Shown here: one piece after another, positions 34,463-45,693 of the stretch
How positions within the stretch are numbered: position 1 is the first letter of the stretch
Layout of the letters: each line of letters begins with the position of its first letter
Source of the DNA: Dipteris shenzhenensis
Taxonomy: Eukaryota; Polypodiophyta; Polypodiopsida; Gleicheniales
NCBI GenBank assembly: GCA_047967505.1
Contig: CM106540.1
Reading direction: 5' to 3' (one strand)
Length of the DNA: 64,000 nt
Notes under the pieces: generated by a model
What the model saw: only the letters and a program-made list of their open reading frames with translations
The model's database searches: none
What the model was told of the DNA's origin: nothing
Position numbers and translations under genes: made by a program

Positions 34463-35620
34463 TTATGAGATTGGCATAGAGAGATAGGCCATGTCGTCCT
34501 CCGACACTTCTTTTTGTTGGTGCGATGGGATCATCAAGTGCAAGGGTGGGATGTTGGTTATGCCATGCCCTATAGATAATAGGGATGGATTTTGTAGCAA
34601 TGGCAACAAACTAGCAATAAACTTGACGGGAGGACTACCCATGAGGCATACATATGCGATGAAAGCATCCATCCTGAGTGCTATAAACCTGACATGTGTA
34701 GACTGGCAGAATATATTTTTTTCATCTTCAGACAAGTCTTTGCAAATTATGCACAGAGTTTTTGCCCCTATGAAGCATTCCCATTTGATGTTTGGATGAG
34801 ATGATATGATTCTGAGTTGGAGTTGCTTCATCAGACAAGCACTCGTGCTTTTAGGTGAGCGGCCACAAGCTCTTGGTACACCACCATTGTGCATTGTAGT
34901 GGGACTTCATTGGTGGTGTCTTTCATTGCCTCATTGTTTTGCACTAGCAATTGGAGTTCAAGCTTTGATTTGACTATGTTTTGGGATTGCATGTCATCCA
35001 TTTTTTCCTTATACTTACGGTAGATGGATGTATATGCCTCCTTAAGCTTTTTCATTTGCAAGGTGACATGCGCTTGTTGAGGAATGACTTCAGTGGTATT
35101 GGACCATTGGTCCAAGACTTATGCTTGAGAAGTGCTAGCCTCTCTAGCGGTGGCAAGTTGGTCCTTTAAGATTTGGCAATCCCTTGTAAGCTCTTCAATG
35201 CTGAATGTGTGTGTTGCCAAATATTATTGCATGTCTTCAAGCTTTTCTTTGCAGTCCTGGAGCTCTTCTTTTTTTTTTTTTAGAGTGAGTCGACCTTGTG
35301 CCAGTTCCTCCGTCTACTAGATGAGCATGTGCTGAGGTCAAGTAGTCATAGGAGGTCTGTAGGATTGTCGTAGCTTGTACTACTGCTATCAGCTATATTT
35401 GGCTCTAGTGGAGGTTGAAGGTTGCATCCCGCACTGCCTTCTCTTGAGCTTGGAGAGCTTGGTTCATGCGCACTTCTTCAACCTCTTTCTCATCTATTTG
35501 CACCCAAAGTGCCCTAACGTCTATGGCAATTCCATGGAATTGGTCTTTGCTGGCTACTATAATCTATCTTTCCAATTCTCATGCATGTTTTTCCTTGGCC
35601 AAGCTAGTGAATAGTTCTGA
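34463..35620 (-). pseudogene. coiled-coil ORF remnant of gypsy E
   Basis: Across several stops the - strand gives MNQALQAQEKAVRDATFNLH (about 35400-35460), KKKKEELQDCKEKLEDMQ, EELTRDCQILKDQLATAREA, QMKKLKEAYTSIYRKYKEKM and SKLELQLLVQNNEAMKD. The high Leu/Lys/Glu content with heptad-like spacing suggests a long coiled coil. The next ORF (34463-34894) contains TLCIICKDLSEDEKNIFCQS and HVRFIALRMDAFIAYVCLMG, with no family I know. It sits between the protease region and the 3' LTR in place of RT and integrase. A structural or Gag-interacting role is only a guess. Confidence 0.45.
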
Positions 35621-36098
35621 CATTTGAAGCATTTGGCTAGCTTGATGATGGAGAATGGCAGACAGTGATGAGGATTGGCGATACTACTGATACAATCGGT
35701 GCCCATCTAGCCATCCTTATGATTCTATAGTACTTGTTGGGGGTTGTTCCAATGGTAAGTCAGTCACTAGTGTACAGTAGCCATATTGTTGATCCAGCAC
35801 GCGGAAAATATTTTGGTGAGCTTTTTAATGTGAGCTTTTCTACAATTTTCTTTGTTTTTACGAGCTTTTCTTAGAAATCCATACGTGTTTTTGTTATAAG
35901 AAAGATGGGGAGGTTAGAAAGAGGGGGAGAGGATATAGGATATGTTCATTTTCATAGCATGTGGGAGGGGTGTAAGAGCGTATACTATGCACAAGGGGGG
36001 GCGAATATGAGTGGCAGCAGGAGGCAAAAAATTATGGAAGATATGTCCATATTCAAAGTAGAAGGGAGGAACTATGGGAGATATGTTCATTTTAAAAA

Positions 36099-36380
36099 TG
36101 TATAATTTGAACCTTTTGACCTCATATTTGGATTCCTCGTCGAATTCCGGTCATTTTGAGTACCAACATGACCATATTCCGATAAAAATTGAAAAAATGG
36201 TGTTTTTATCATTTTGGCCTGTTTTGGGCCTAGCGCAGACTCAAAATAGGCCCAAAACAGGCCAAAATGACAAAAACACCATTTTTTCAATTTTTATCGG
36301 AATATGGTCATGTTGGTACTCAAAATGACCGGAATTCGACGAGGAATCCAAATATGAGGTCAAACTTGTCAAATTATACA
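36099..36380. repeat. near-perfect palindrome, arms about 132 bp, loop 16 nt
   Basis: Left arm 36099-36231, right arm 36248-36380, loop 36232-36247. The arms match almost base for base; mismatches are confined to a few places near the outer end and one in the TTTTTATC / GACAAAAA region. Both strands carry the same open peptide as a result. Confidence 0.95.
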
Positions 36381-36667
36381 CACTTTCAAATTTCCCACAT
36401 GCTCTCCCTTCCCCTTTGCATTTAGTAGATGAACATAACTTTCACATTCCTCATCCTCTCTCTCCTCCTTACACTCCTCTTTGCATACCTTATAAGTTCC
36501 CCCTCTACGTTCTCCACTATGATAACGAATATATGTTCCAAATCCCCTCCCCTCCCTTCTCCATGCCACCTTACCCATGTGCCCATCCCTTTCCCTTTCC
36601 TTTATCTCCCCTCCCCCCCCTCTCTCGTCTTAACTGCAACCACAACCCAAATTTTCAACCCACCCTA

Positions 36668-36675
36668 CTCCATGA

Positions 36676-36731
<56 letters not shown>
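36668..36731. repeat. (CT)n microsatellite
   Basis: A run of C followed by about 27 CT units within the foldback element. Confidence 0.95.
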
Positions 36732-36736
<5 letters not shown>

Positions 36737-36815
36737 TGAAAAGCTCGCAATATTCATGAAAATTGAAAAAAAGCTCATGACAAAAAGCTCACCAAAAAAT
36801 CACACCCAGCTAGCA

Positions 36816-37800
36816 CTAGCTCTCCTTGTGGCTCATTGACTGGCATGATGTTGACGGTGTTGGCACATCAAATTCTCTTACTAGTCTTGGCATTGCTATG
36901 GGGACACTCCCACTAGCGAAGGTCTTGAAGTACTCTGGTACTTCATGAAGATCAGCCTCTGATGGTGTTGAACTAGCCTGACATGGGCTATGGACACTAG
37001 GTGACATAGTATCATTAACCAAATTTTGAGGCTCTTCTGGACTTTCTTTTTTAGAAGTATCATTTTATCAAGCTTCATCCACACATGTGGCTTAAACTTT
37101 TGAAACTTCTTACGTTGGGAACTATGGGGTAACTTTTCCATTGGCAAAGTATTCCCAAGTAAGGGTTCATTTGCTGTGCATACTCTTTCAAGTCCATCAG
37201 GGGACCATTCGAGAGAAGGTGGCTCAGATTTTGAGGGAGCAAGCTTGGTAAGATACAGCTCAACAATCCTAGTTTGGACTCATTTGAACTCATTGAAGTG
37301 TTGGACCTTGGCTTTGCGGTGATATCCTCCTTCAGCTTTCTTACGGGATCTTATGCTATTATTCAACTTTGAGAATTTCGACCACCATTAGGGCATGGAG
37401 AATGGTTGTCATTGTCAAAGACATCATCTTCAAATTCAGCATTTTTAGCCTCTATTTCAAGGTCCCAAGGAAAATTTGAGTCCTTATTATCATGGATAAC
37501 TTGTTCGGGTTCACCATTCCAATCAAGGTCAACCATAAAGAATGGCACCTCTAGATTGATTGGTGCTTCATGTGTGAGTGGAGGATTTACCTGCATGTCC
37601 TTAGCATCAATTTACCAGAAGATGGGATCTAGTGAATGGCATTTGTCAATGGTCACCAATTCTTGGATCCAATTGTTGACATTGCTTTGTGTATTGCCTG
37701 CTAAGGCATGCTGTTGCATGCTGGTTTGCTTGAGATCGTCATTGAAGAGGTTTCATCCAATGCTCTAGGAATAATTGGTTTTATTGCTCATGTCCCCACA
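36816..37800 (-). other. unrecognised, partly coding-like region downstream of the protease of gypsy E
   Basis: - strand pieces such as PKYFKTFASGSVPIAMPRLV-type sequence (36816-37022), KLAPSKSEPPSLEWSPDGLE and NLEVPFFMVDLDWNGEPEQV are hydrophilic and interrupted. In an intact element RT should start here, but none of its motifs (LDLKSGYHQI, YIDD) is readable. Confidence 0.4.
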
Positions 37801-37854
37801 TTGACTCTTACTGCAGTGTCGTGATTTTGGATTGTCAATCTATCAGTTCCCTAA

Positions 37855-38430
37855 TCATGGAGCCTCATGCAACCAAGGGTGTCCAAGAAAGATTTGATAA
37901 GATTTCTTGGGGAGATCCAAGATTGTGAATTGAAGAGAAAAGAGGACTCTTGCGACTTTTATTGACACTCCATTCACTATTCCCAATGGCTTTTCATGTG
38001 AATCATCTGCAAGGCATATGTTGAAATTATCCTTTTGCATTGGTGGGAGACCCCAGTCATCATAGAGCTCCTTGGATAGGACATTCACACCTACTCCATC
38101 ATCCACTATGGCTTGGACTTCATCATATGCTTTATGGATCAAAGGCACAGTGATGTTGTGTATGTCATCTCTCTCACCCATCCACACAGGGATATCTTCT
38201 ATAGGTGGAGGGGGATTTGCTAGTTCAATCCATCCTTTGAAACTCTCCCAAAGATTGGGACAATTCCGTTCGAGGATTCCAATGGGAATTAACATAGGGT
38301 AACTTAGAATGCTAGAGAGTGCGGCACCTTCAAGTTGGCATGGTGGTACATTATGTTGCTTCTCAGCTTCAAATTGAGCTTGTTCCTTTTGCACCCATGG
38401 TTGAAGTGCCTGAAATTGAGCCTTCTCCAC
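37855..38430 (-). pseudogene. gypsy E protease-like domain
   Basis: ORF of 191 codons. The C-terminal half reads AIVDDGVGVNVLSKELYDDW, then LPPMQKDNFNICLADDSHEK, PLGIVNGVSIKV and FTILDLPKKSYQIFLGHPWL. This is the pattern of plant gypsy aspartic proteases (DGGAGVNVL, then LGRPWL), with DDGVG in place of the usual D-S/G-G-A/S. The ORF start is arbitrary: it begins inside the region after the last zinc knuckle. The protease would process Gag. Whether the altered active-site triplet works is doubtful. Confidence 0.7.
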
Positions 38431-38493
38431 TTCTGCATTAGGGAATGGAGCTTCTTTTATTTGAAGCTCAGGAGCTGATGTGGATGAGCATGG

Positions 38494-39345
38494 CTACTCA
38501 TTGCTTGTCGGAGGTAGAGGCACTTGTGCTTTCTTTTGAAGAGGTTGTCTTGATTGAATTGAAATATTAGGGCCCTTGGTGGCCTCTTTTTGCTGGCATG
38601 TAATTACATTCACAGGTTGTGATAATATGCTTGACGGCCCTAGACTTTGATGGTCCACCCCAATAATGCCGAATGGGACGTCAGGCTTAGCCTCATTTTG
38701 TTGTGGGACCTTATTTTTCATAGGACAATCCATACAGGCATGGCTAATACCACAATCTCTACAAAGTGGTTGGAAAGTAGTGAGGCTACCATGATGAGAG
38801 CACTCTGCAATCCGGTGATTCTCTCCATAACCATAGCACTTGATTGGTGCTTGATATGTGTTGGGCTGAACTTGATTTGCATAGACTAGTATTAAACCTT
38901 CTGATCCTTCCACATAGTACACTGGGTACTCAGGTTCATACTCAAATTGCTAATCCACTTCCTTAGCTTGAAGTTGTTGTATTGGAACTGTCGAAGGAGC
39001 TAGATTTGGTGCTCTTGGATATGGTCGTGGATTTGAATTCCTGAGTAATTGTGGAACTTGGGTCTAGATGGGAACAGGATTCAACCTCGGAGCTAGGGGT
39101 GCTTGCGCAAGTGCCAGTTGCCTGTACACTGGGATGGGTGCTAGTTGGTATTATTGAGGTTAAGGTGGGTTGTTGCGCATGTTGAAGATGTAACTATTTT
39201 TGTCATGCCCAACGACTACGTAGATATGGCACCACAACCTTGGCGGTGGATTGGCTTGTGCATTGATCCTCGCTCTTAGGACGGGACATTCATTTGTTGT
39301 ATGATTGGCCATGCAGTGTGGACACCATACATTTTCTTGTCATGG
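38494..39345 (-). pseudogene. gypsy E zinc-knuckle region of gag
   Basis: The - strand shows four knuckle-like units. WCPHCMANHTTNECP (about 39285-39330) is C-x2-C-x3-H-x4-C. LWCHIYVVVGHDKNS is degenerate. KCYGYGENHRIAEC (about 38810-38850) lacks its second Cys. LCRDCGISHACMDC (about 38730-38770) is complete. Units 1-2 and 3-4 are separated by a proline/glutamine-rich linker with stops. The last part is in the open frame 38494-38922. Zinc knuckles bind element RNA; four in one Gag is more than the usual one or two. Confidence 0.65.
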
Positions 39346-39363
39346 ATAAGTCTAAGGTGATGG

Positions 39364-40145
39364 CTAAGACATGCGAAGCTTTTGTTCTATGGCCTGCATC
39401 ATTTCTTCTCTTAGCTTCATGGTCATGGCTTCTAGGCAATCTTCATTAGATGTTTCTGCAGCAGTGGACTTGGATTTTTCCTTTTTAGTGCGCTTATCTC
39501 GCACACTAGCTCTTCCATCATCACTTCTAGTGTTAGAGTTGGTCATGCCATCCTCGATATCAATGGTTTCCGCATGTGCAACAATGAATGTTTTGTAACT
39601 GCTAATCTTTTTCATGTCTTTGTGGATTTTCTTCCTTAGGCCTGCAATGAACCAGGCCGTGAGGTACTTATCATCGAGGCGTGGGTCACACTTGACAATT
39701 AAGTGTTTCATCTTGCCAAGGTACATGCATAAATCTTTTTGCCGACCTTGTTCGAGCTTATTTAGTTGGAGAGTGGGATCATCTTGTAGTCTCTCTGTTT
39801 GAAAGCGCCTCTTGAATTCAGTTTGCAGCAGGTCCCATGTGGCTCTTTCTTCCACTAGGAGGTCTAGGTACCATTATGAGGTTTCATCGATTAAGGCCAT
39901 TTGGAACCATGCGACCTTGGTTTCATTGGATTGATCTCCTCCAGCTCTTCATGCGGCATCAAAATGCTTGAGGAACTTTGCTGGATTGCCTCGACCATTG
40001 TATTTTGGAAGTTCGAGTTTGCCCAGGGGACGTCAACCTTGATTGTTATTGTTGCGGCCAAAATTATTGCGAGGGTTGAAGAAATTGTTCCCATCTGCTT
40101 CGAGTTCAAGGTCACCATCATTGCGACAACGATCTGCCATGTCAT
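39364..40145 (-). pseudogene. gypsy E gag (capsid) domain
   Basis: Across one frame break near 39860-39890 the - strand reads LPKYNGRGNPAKFLKHFDAA, ETKVAWFQMALIDETS, then EERATWDLLQTEFKRRFQTE and LQLNKLEQGRQKDLCMYLGK, KYLTAWFIAGLRKKIHKDMK. This is the Retrotrans_gag pattern (WF..L......W..L...F...F). The 163-codon ORF ends with a charged Lys/Glu tail (MTMKLREEMMQAIEQKLRMS). Capsid assembly in the cytoplasm would be its role. Confidence 0.8.
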
Positions 40146-40659
40146 GTAGTGGAGGAGTCAAAGGGATTGGCTGAATTTCAGGGGGGTAATTCGGGGCAAA
40201 GGGTTGTCAGAGGCATTGGTCGGAGTGTAGTTGCATGCAGATTTTGTGAGAGGTGGGACGGGTGCCTTTTTCACAAGTGCGGGTGTTAATGTAGGTGTGT
40301 TAGGGGGGTTGGAGATACATTAGTGTGGTAGGTACCATCATGTTAATAATGCACCTAGGATTGTTCCACGTGAGCGTGGAAATGTGCCAGTGCAGACGGA
40401 TTGTCAATCAAAGGTCACAGTGGAAATTTATGAGCGAATTAGTGCGAAAAGAGGCCCACACGGAGGCACAAATTAATGAGTGCTAGGCATGCCAAAATGG
40501 TGTGCAATGGGCTGGAAAAATTTCCCATAGCATGATGTTTTTGTGTGTGAAATCCTAGTTCAATTGCGGTCCAGTTTGGGTCTAAAACGAGTGAGTTACG
40601 GTCTCTAAAAGTTATGGGGAATTAGGGGCAGAATTAGGCCTTTTTTAGGGGGGGTCTTT

Positions 40660-40920
40660 GACCTTAAGTGTGGTGTGAATGGCCTTTAGTTTAAAGAGCC
40701 AACTAATTCATACTAGTTTAGTTACTCTAACTGGATTAGTTCAACTAACCTAACTAATCGAGCCTAACTAGCTACAGTTAGTCAACTAGTGCAGTTAGTT
40801 GAGCTAACTATAGTTAAGGCTAATCTAACCTAAGACTCACCTAACCTAACTCCAATTAGTATAACCTTACCTAACTAAGCTAACCTAATGTAGGGGGTTA
40901 ATCTAACTACAGTTAGTTTA
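40660..40920. repeat. degenerate CTAACT/AGTTAG-rich stretch
   Basis: About 260 bp made mostly of CTAACT, CTAACC, AGTTAG and TAGTTA words, with no strict period. It lies in the leader of gypsy E. Confidence 0.75.
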
Positions 40921-41104
40921 GGTCCCCTTTTTTTAATTTAAAATTTAAAACTTTATATAAAGGCTAGAATTTTCGAGAAAATTTCTCGCGAAAAAAATTA
41001 TGGTGAAAAAAATATCCGGCAAAAATTCCAGCGAAAAATTTTCAAAAAAAGAAAATCCAACAAAAAAAATCCATCGAAAAAATTTCCATCCAAAATTTTT
41101 CGAC

Positions 41105-41475
41105 GGAGTGCCGCCGCGGGTGGTGGTGGAGAGGGGGGGTGGAGGGGGAAGGGGGGGGGAGGGGGAGGGAGAAAGGGGGGGGGGGGAGGGAAGGGGGTGG
41201 AGAGGGGGGGGGAAGGGGGGGGTTTGGGTGGTGGAGGTAGGGGGGTTGGAGGGTCGAGGCGAGGAGGAGGGGGAGGGGGGGGAGCTAGGTAGTGGAGGAG
41301 GAAGGGGGGGGGGAGCAGGGGGGGGGGGGGGTTGGGTAGTGGAGGAGGGGGGGCGAGGGGGGGGGTGGGAGGGGAGGGGGAGATGGAGGTGGAGGGGGGG
41401 GGGGTGGACGTGGACGTGGACGAGAGAGGGGGGGGGTTGATGGTGATGGTGGAAGGGGGAGGAGAGGGGGTGGTG
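41105..41475. repeat. G-run tract in the leader of gypsy E
   Basis: About 370 bp of GGGGG-type runs separated by one to four bases (GGA, GGT, GAGG) on the + strand, interrupted by GTGGACGTGGACGTGGACG near 41404-41420. Read on the element's sense (-) strand it is C-rich and would code a proline-rich peptide. Many G4 consensus matches are visible by eye. Confidence 0.93.
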
Positions 41476-42126
41476 GTGGAAACTTGACGAACGGAAGACT
41501 TTGATGAAAATTCAAAGGGAGGAGGAGATGGTCACCTCCTACAACGCGTCTTTCTCGATGTAACAGGATTATTAAGGGCGAATGGATGGTGGGTGGACAG
41601 CTATGTTATCGCTGCAAGAAAGGCTCAAAATGACTCACCGATGAGGATAGAAGTAGGGTGGTGGTCGATGGAGAGGGAGGAGGATCTTGCATAGGGCTCC
41701 AAATGGGAAAGCGAATGGAGGTTAGATGTGGAAGAAGAAGAATGAGGGGATAGAGTGGATTTTTATAGGAATGGGTTTAGGGTTAGGGTCAAACCCTAAA
41801 CTCTTCCTGGGCCATAACTTTTCATGGTTAGCTTGGATCACTCTTTTGTAAAAAGATCAAATGTTCGAAATTACCATTGGTGTCCATTACATAGCCTGAT
41901 TTGTTCTTCAAGTGGCTTTTTATTAAGAAATAAAGAAAATTTATTAAGATAGTAACCCAAGGTTAATGCTTGCGGTTGATATTTTTAGCTAGAGTTGGAA
42001 TTTTTTTTACTCTCCTTGCCCTTGAGTGCTATGTTCGTGAAAGTTCGTGGTAGTTTATTTTTTACACATACTTGTGTATGTTTACTTGTTACTTGAGATG
42101 CTAGTCTCCCCGACAATGGTGCCAAA

Positions 42127-43239
42127 TGTTGGCTCTTTCCCATGGCTTCCGCAGAAGGTGCACGGTATTCTCAATATGCAGGGTTCCAAGGCTTTTTATC
42201 ACCTATAAATATATCGGTGTTGTCATTCGTAGTATAAGTGTAGCTTAGGATCTTGGGTCATATTTCGATGAGAGACGTAGGCTTAAGTGTGGTAAGCAAA
42301 CATAGTGCAAGCATGGGTGAAAGGAATGTACATCATCATGATTGGGGTAATAAAGGCTTTTGCTTTCATTGGGGGTTGAAGGGTTCAAGAGGAGTTTAAG
42401 GATTAGAGGGAGGTTCAGCTTTCAGGAGGAGGTTCCAAGGTTTACAAGAAGGTTCCAAGGTTAACAAGAAGGTTCCAAGGTTTAGGAGGAGGATCCAAGG
42501 TTCAGGGTAGAGTACATGGAGGAGAACTCATCTCCCTCGTAGATCATGGAGGTCAAGGGTTAAGGGACTTAGGGTTTAGGGTGAGCATAGGAGTGGGAGA
42601 GGAAGAAGGTGTAAGAGCAGAGAGGAGGAGGAGAAAGGAGGAGGAGGAGGAGGAGGAGGAGGAGGAGAGAGGAGGAGGAGGCAGGAGGAGGGAGGAGGAG
42701 TGGGAGAGGAGGGGTTTCAAGGTTGGAGGAGAGGGGAGGAGGAGTTGCAAGGTTAGGACATGCTTTTGGACGTGGAGTGCAAGGAAGCATGGACACTTGG
42801 AGACAATGGCTTGGAATACCAAAGTAGAACTCAACACAATGCCCCAAAGAGTGTGGGCTTCATTCCATTATGGGGTATTTATACAAGTTGGAGAGCTTCT
42901 CTCTCTAAATGTAGGCATTGTAAGACATTCTCTCTCTATATGTAGAACTTGCATCTAGAAGTTGCATGTAGGAGTTGCATATAGAACTCACATGTAGAAC
43001 ATGCATGTAGGAATCGCATGTAGGTCTTGCATGTAGGAGTTGCATGTAGAAACTGCAAGTAGGAATCGTATGTAGAACTTGCATGTAGAACATGCATGTA
43101 GGAGTTACATGTAGGAAATGCATGTTGAGGATTCCTAAGAGAGATTATTCCTAGCCTTATGCAAGTACAAGCGGAGCTTAACCACTACTCTACACACACA
43201 TTCTATGCTACCTAAGTCCATGTTGGCATAGAGACAACA
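42127..43239 (-). repeat. 5' LTR of gypsy E (1113 bp)
   Basis: Same ends as the 3' LTR with scattered substitutions. GGA microsatellite at 42590-42715; fewer 15-bp units at 42950-43120. The primer-binding site is at about 42104-42125. Confidence 0.92.
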
Positions 43240-43690
43240 CTCTTCCTCTCTCCCTCTTCCTCTTCCTCTTCATCTTCCTCTTCCTCTTCCTCTGTCTTCC
43301 TCTTTTCCTCTTCCTCTCTCTTCTTGCCTTTTCTCTTTCTCTTTTCCACTCTTTTCTTCTCTTCCTCTTCCTCTCGTTGCTTGTCTCTTTTCCTCTTCCT
43401 CTTACTCTCTTTCTCTTTTCCTCTCTTCTTGTTCCTCTCATTCTCTCTTTTCTCTTTTTTCCTCTTTCTCTTACTCTCTTTCTTTTTTCCTCTCGTTCCT
43501 TCATTTTCTCTTTTCTCTTTTTTCTTCTTTTTTCCTCTCTTTTCCTCTCTTTTCCACTCTCTCTCTTTTCTCTTTTTTCCTCTCTTACTCTCTTCCTCTC
43601 ATTCTCTCTTTCCTCTTCTCCTCTTTCTCTTTTCTTACTCTTTTTCTTTCTTCCTCTCTTACTCTATTTCCTCTCTTTTTCTATTTTTCT
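43240..43690. repeat. polypyrimidine tract, right part
   Basis: Same CTCTTCCTCTTTTCC-type words as 30968-31919; the two parts were one tract of about 1.4 kb before gypsy E inserted. Confidence 0.93.
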
Positions 43691-44914
43691 CTCTTCCCTT
43701 GTTACGGCAGGCAGCCTAGGAAGATGTTTGGGTTTTCTCACACCCCCTTGAGCCAGTTGTCACATGAATCTAAGCCCTTGATCTAGTTTCATCTTATGCC
43801 CTTGATTTCGTTTGATGTAAAAGCTAAGATTTTAACTAAAGCACTAAAAGCATATAGGTGCTTTTCACAATAACAAGACTATATAAAACGTTTCAAACCT
43901 ATTTGATTTGAAGAGATGGTCTAGTTTGGGCTTATTGGCATGTGAAGCTTTAGAGAGCCTCGATGACCTTATGCTCTACTCTCACAAGCCTAAAAGCTTG
44001 ACTTACTACAGTGATCAAACTCCCATTTTCCCAAGGTTGGAGAGGCACATAACGTTGGTGGCTAAGTGGAGAGAGAGAAAGCTATGTGCTCTACTTCGGA
44101 CTTTCTCTAATGATAGTTGTCTTTTTGTGCTACACAGAGTCTATTGAACGATATGAGAATGTTAGAATCATCCCGCTAAAGGACACGCGCAGATTCTCTC
44201 AAGGTCACATCGGCAAGTTTTTTGGATGTTCTCTCAGTGTTCGACTACGATTACGACTATTGACATTCAGGTAATATGCCAATTTCTTATCCATTTGTGA
44301 GACTTACCCTCGGTGCTAATATTCTTGGTGTTTATATTCTCTACGTTATCTCAGCACCCAAGGAAGGGCCGGTTCCCTCGGATTATAACTCTTTGGGGAA
44401 GGAAGTGCACCACCTCCCTGCCCACACTATGTGTGATTATAATAATTATATATTATATATTATAATATAAATATTTTCAATTACTGGTTCATTCAAAATT
44501 TCTTGTTTTTAATATGAATTCTTACAACATTCCTCTCATTTAATGCATGTTATCGATGCGAGGGAGCAAGGAAATCCAAGATGGATGCAAGATTGAAGGA
44601 TGACTACACCTTTTTTCATATGGTTGTAGTCCATGTGACAATATTGTAAAAATTGCACAATGAGGATCAATTATTGCATCGCCTTATTCATGCATTTGTT
44701 GGACTTCAACTTTCAAAATATGGACATCACAAAATCAATAATAAATGACCACCCTTAACATTTGCAGGGAGGATCGGGTCTTAATGGACCCTGTGTCGCG
44801 TCTCATGTTCATTATTTTACTCATTCTCTTTTTTCCTTAAACAATTGATAAAATAGAAGGATTCAGCTTCAATTTCGAGTTAGTACCACGATGGAAAGAT
44901 TGCCTGCCACAAAT
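43691..44914. other. gene-free stretch between polypyrimidine tracts
   Basis: No recognised ORF. An AT-rich run (TATATATTATATATTATAAT) lies near 44445-44470. Because similar pyrimidine tracts border it on both sides, it may itself be an insertion, but no inverted or direct terminal repeats were seen. Confidence 0.45.
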
Positions 44915-45195
44915 CTAGTTCTCTCTTTTCTCTTTTTTCCTCTCTTTTCCTCTGTTTCTCTTTCCTTCCTCTCTTCCTCTCTTTTCCACCCTTTCTCTAT
45001 TTTCCTCTCATACTCAATTCGTCTCATTCTCTCTTTCCTCGTCTCCTCTTTCTCTTTTCTTACTACTCTTTTCCTCTCTTCCTCTTTCTCTCTTACTCTC
45101 TTTCTCTCACTCTCTCTTTCCTCTCTTTGCCTCTCTTTCTTTCTCTCTTTCATTCTCTTTTCCTCTCTTTCTTTCTCTTTTCCTCTCTATTTTCT
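44915..45195. repeat. polypyrimidine tract, third part
   Basis: About 280 bp of CTCTTTTCCTCT-type words, like 30968-31919 and 43240-43690. Confidence 0.92.
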
Positions 45196-45693
45196 ACCTC
45201 TTGATAGTCTCTATATTTGCAAATGCAAGTATGATTATATGCGATAATGATTCATTTTTTACATTCTTGGTTTGTTATGTGTATTCTATGCCTCTACTTG
45301 TTTATTGTTTTCGACCACCACCCAAATCCCTAGTAGTCTTTAGTAAACTCGAACCCTCTCCCTCATGTTGCCACCATATGGCATTTGGAAGCCCCGCTAT
45401 CCCATGTCATAGAGAAAATTAAACGCGATGAACAATGGGTGAAGTTTAATGTGGAAGTGCATGCGCATGGGTGGGATCAAGATAGAGCTTCATCGGAGGA
45501 GCATTTATTGCAGGTTACAAGATCCAACTTGAGGAGCCTTGTTTTTATTTTCTATTGTTGAGCCGGATGATATGTATCATATAACATAGTTGTAGGCAAC
45601 ATATTTTGTAATTTGATGAGAGCGTTGTAGGAAATTTTGTAGCTCAAATGGAATGTATTGATTTGTGTACTTCCTTGTAACAATATATATATA

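Larger units (their letters stand above)
35805..36812. mobile_element. candidate foldback / non-autonomous DNA transposon inside gypsy E
   Basis: Inverted terminal segments: 35805-35875 and, reversed, about 36738-36812 share TTTTGGTGAGCTTTTT, ATGAGCTTTT or GTGAGCTTTT, CAATTTTC and CGAGCTTTTC in the same order at roughly 80% match. Between them lie purine-rich and pyrimidine-rich halves and the long palindrome 36099-36380. No transposase is present. Exact ends and a target duplication could not be fixed, though CCAGC occurs just outside both ends. Confidence 0.55.
31920..43239 (-). mobile_element. Ty3-gypsy element E, 11.3 kb, without visible pol
   Basis: LTRs at 31920-33126 and 42127-43239 are direct repeats beginning TGTTGG and ending ACAACA on the + strand. 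On the - strand, just inside the right LTR, lies TTTGGCACCATTGTCGGGGA, close to the Asp-tRNA-type primer site of plant Tat/Athila-like gypsy elements. GGATCCGGGGGTA just inside the left LTR is the polypurine tract. So the element runs right to left. Flanks are ATCTT and CTCTT, a near-perfect 5-bp duplication within a polypyrimidine tract. Gag, zinc knuckles and a protease-like region are present, but no RT, RNase H or integrase motif was found in 33127-37800. Confidence 0.88.

Noticed and set aside
41000-41515. Glycine-rich (+) and proline-rich (-) ORFs.
   Set aside because: They are produced by the G-run tract in the element leader; no conserved domain or plausible start context.
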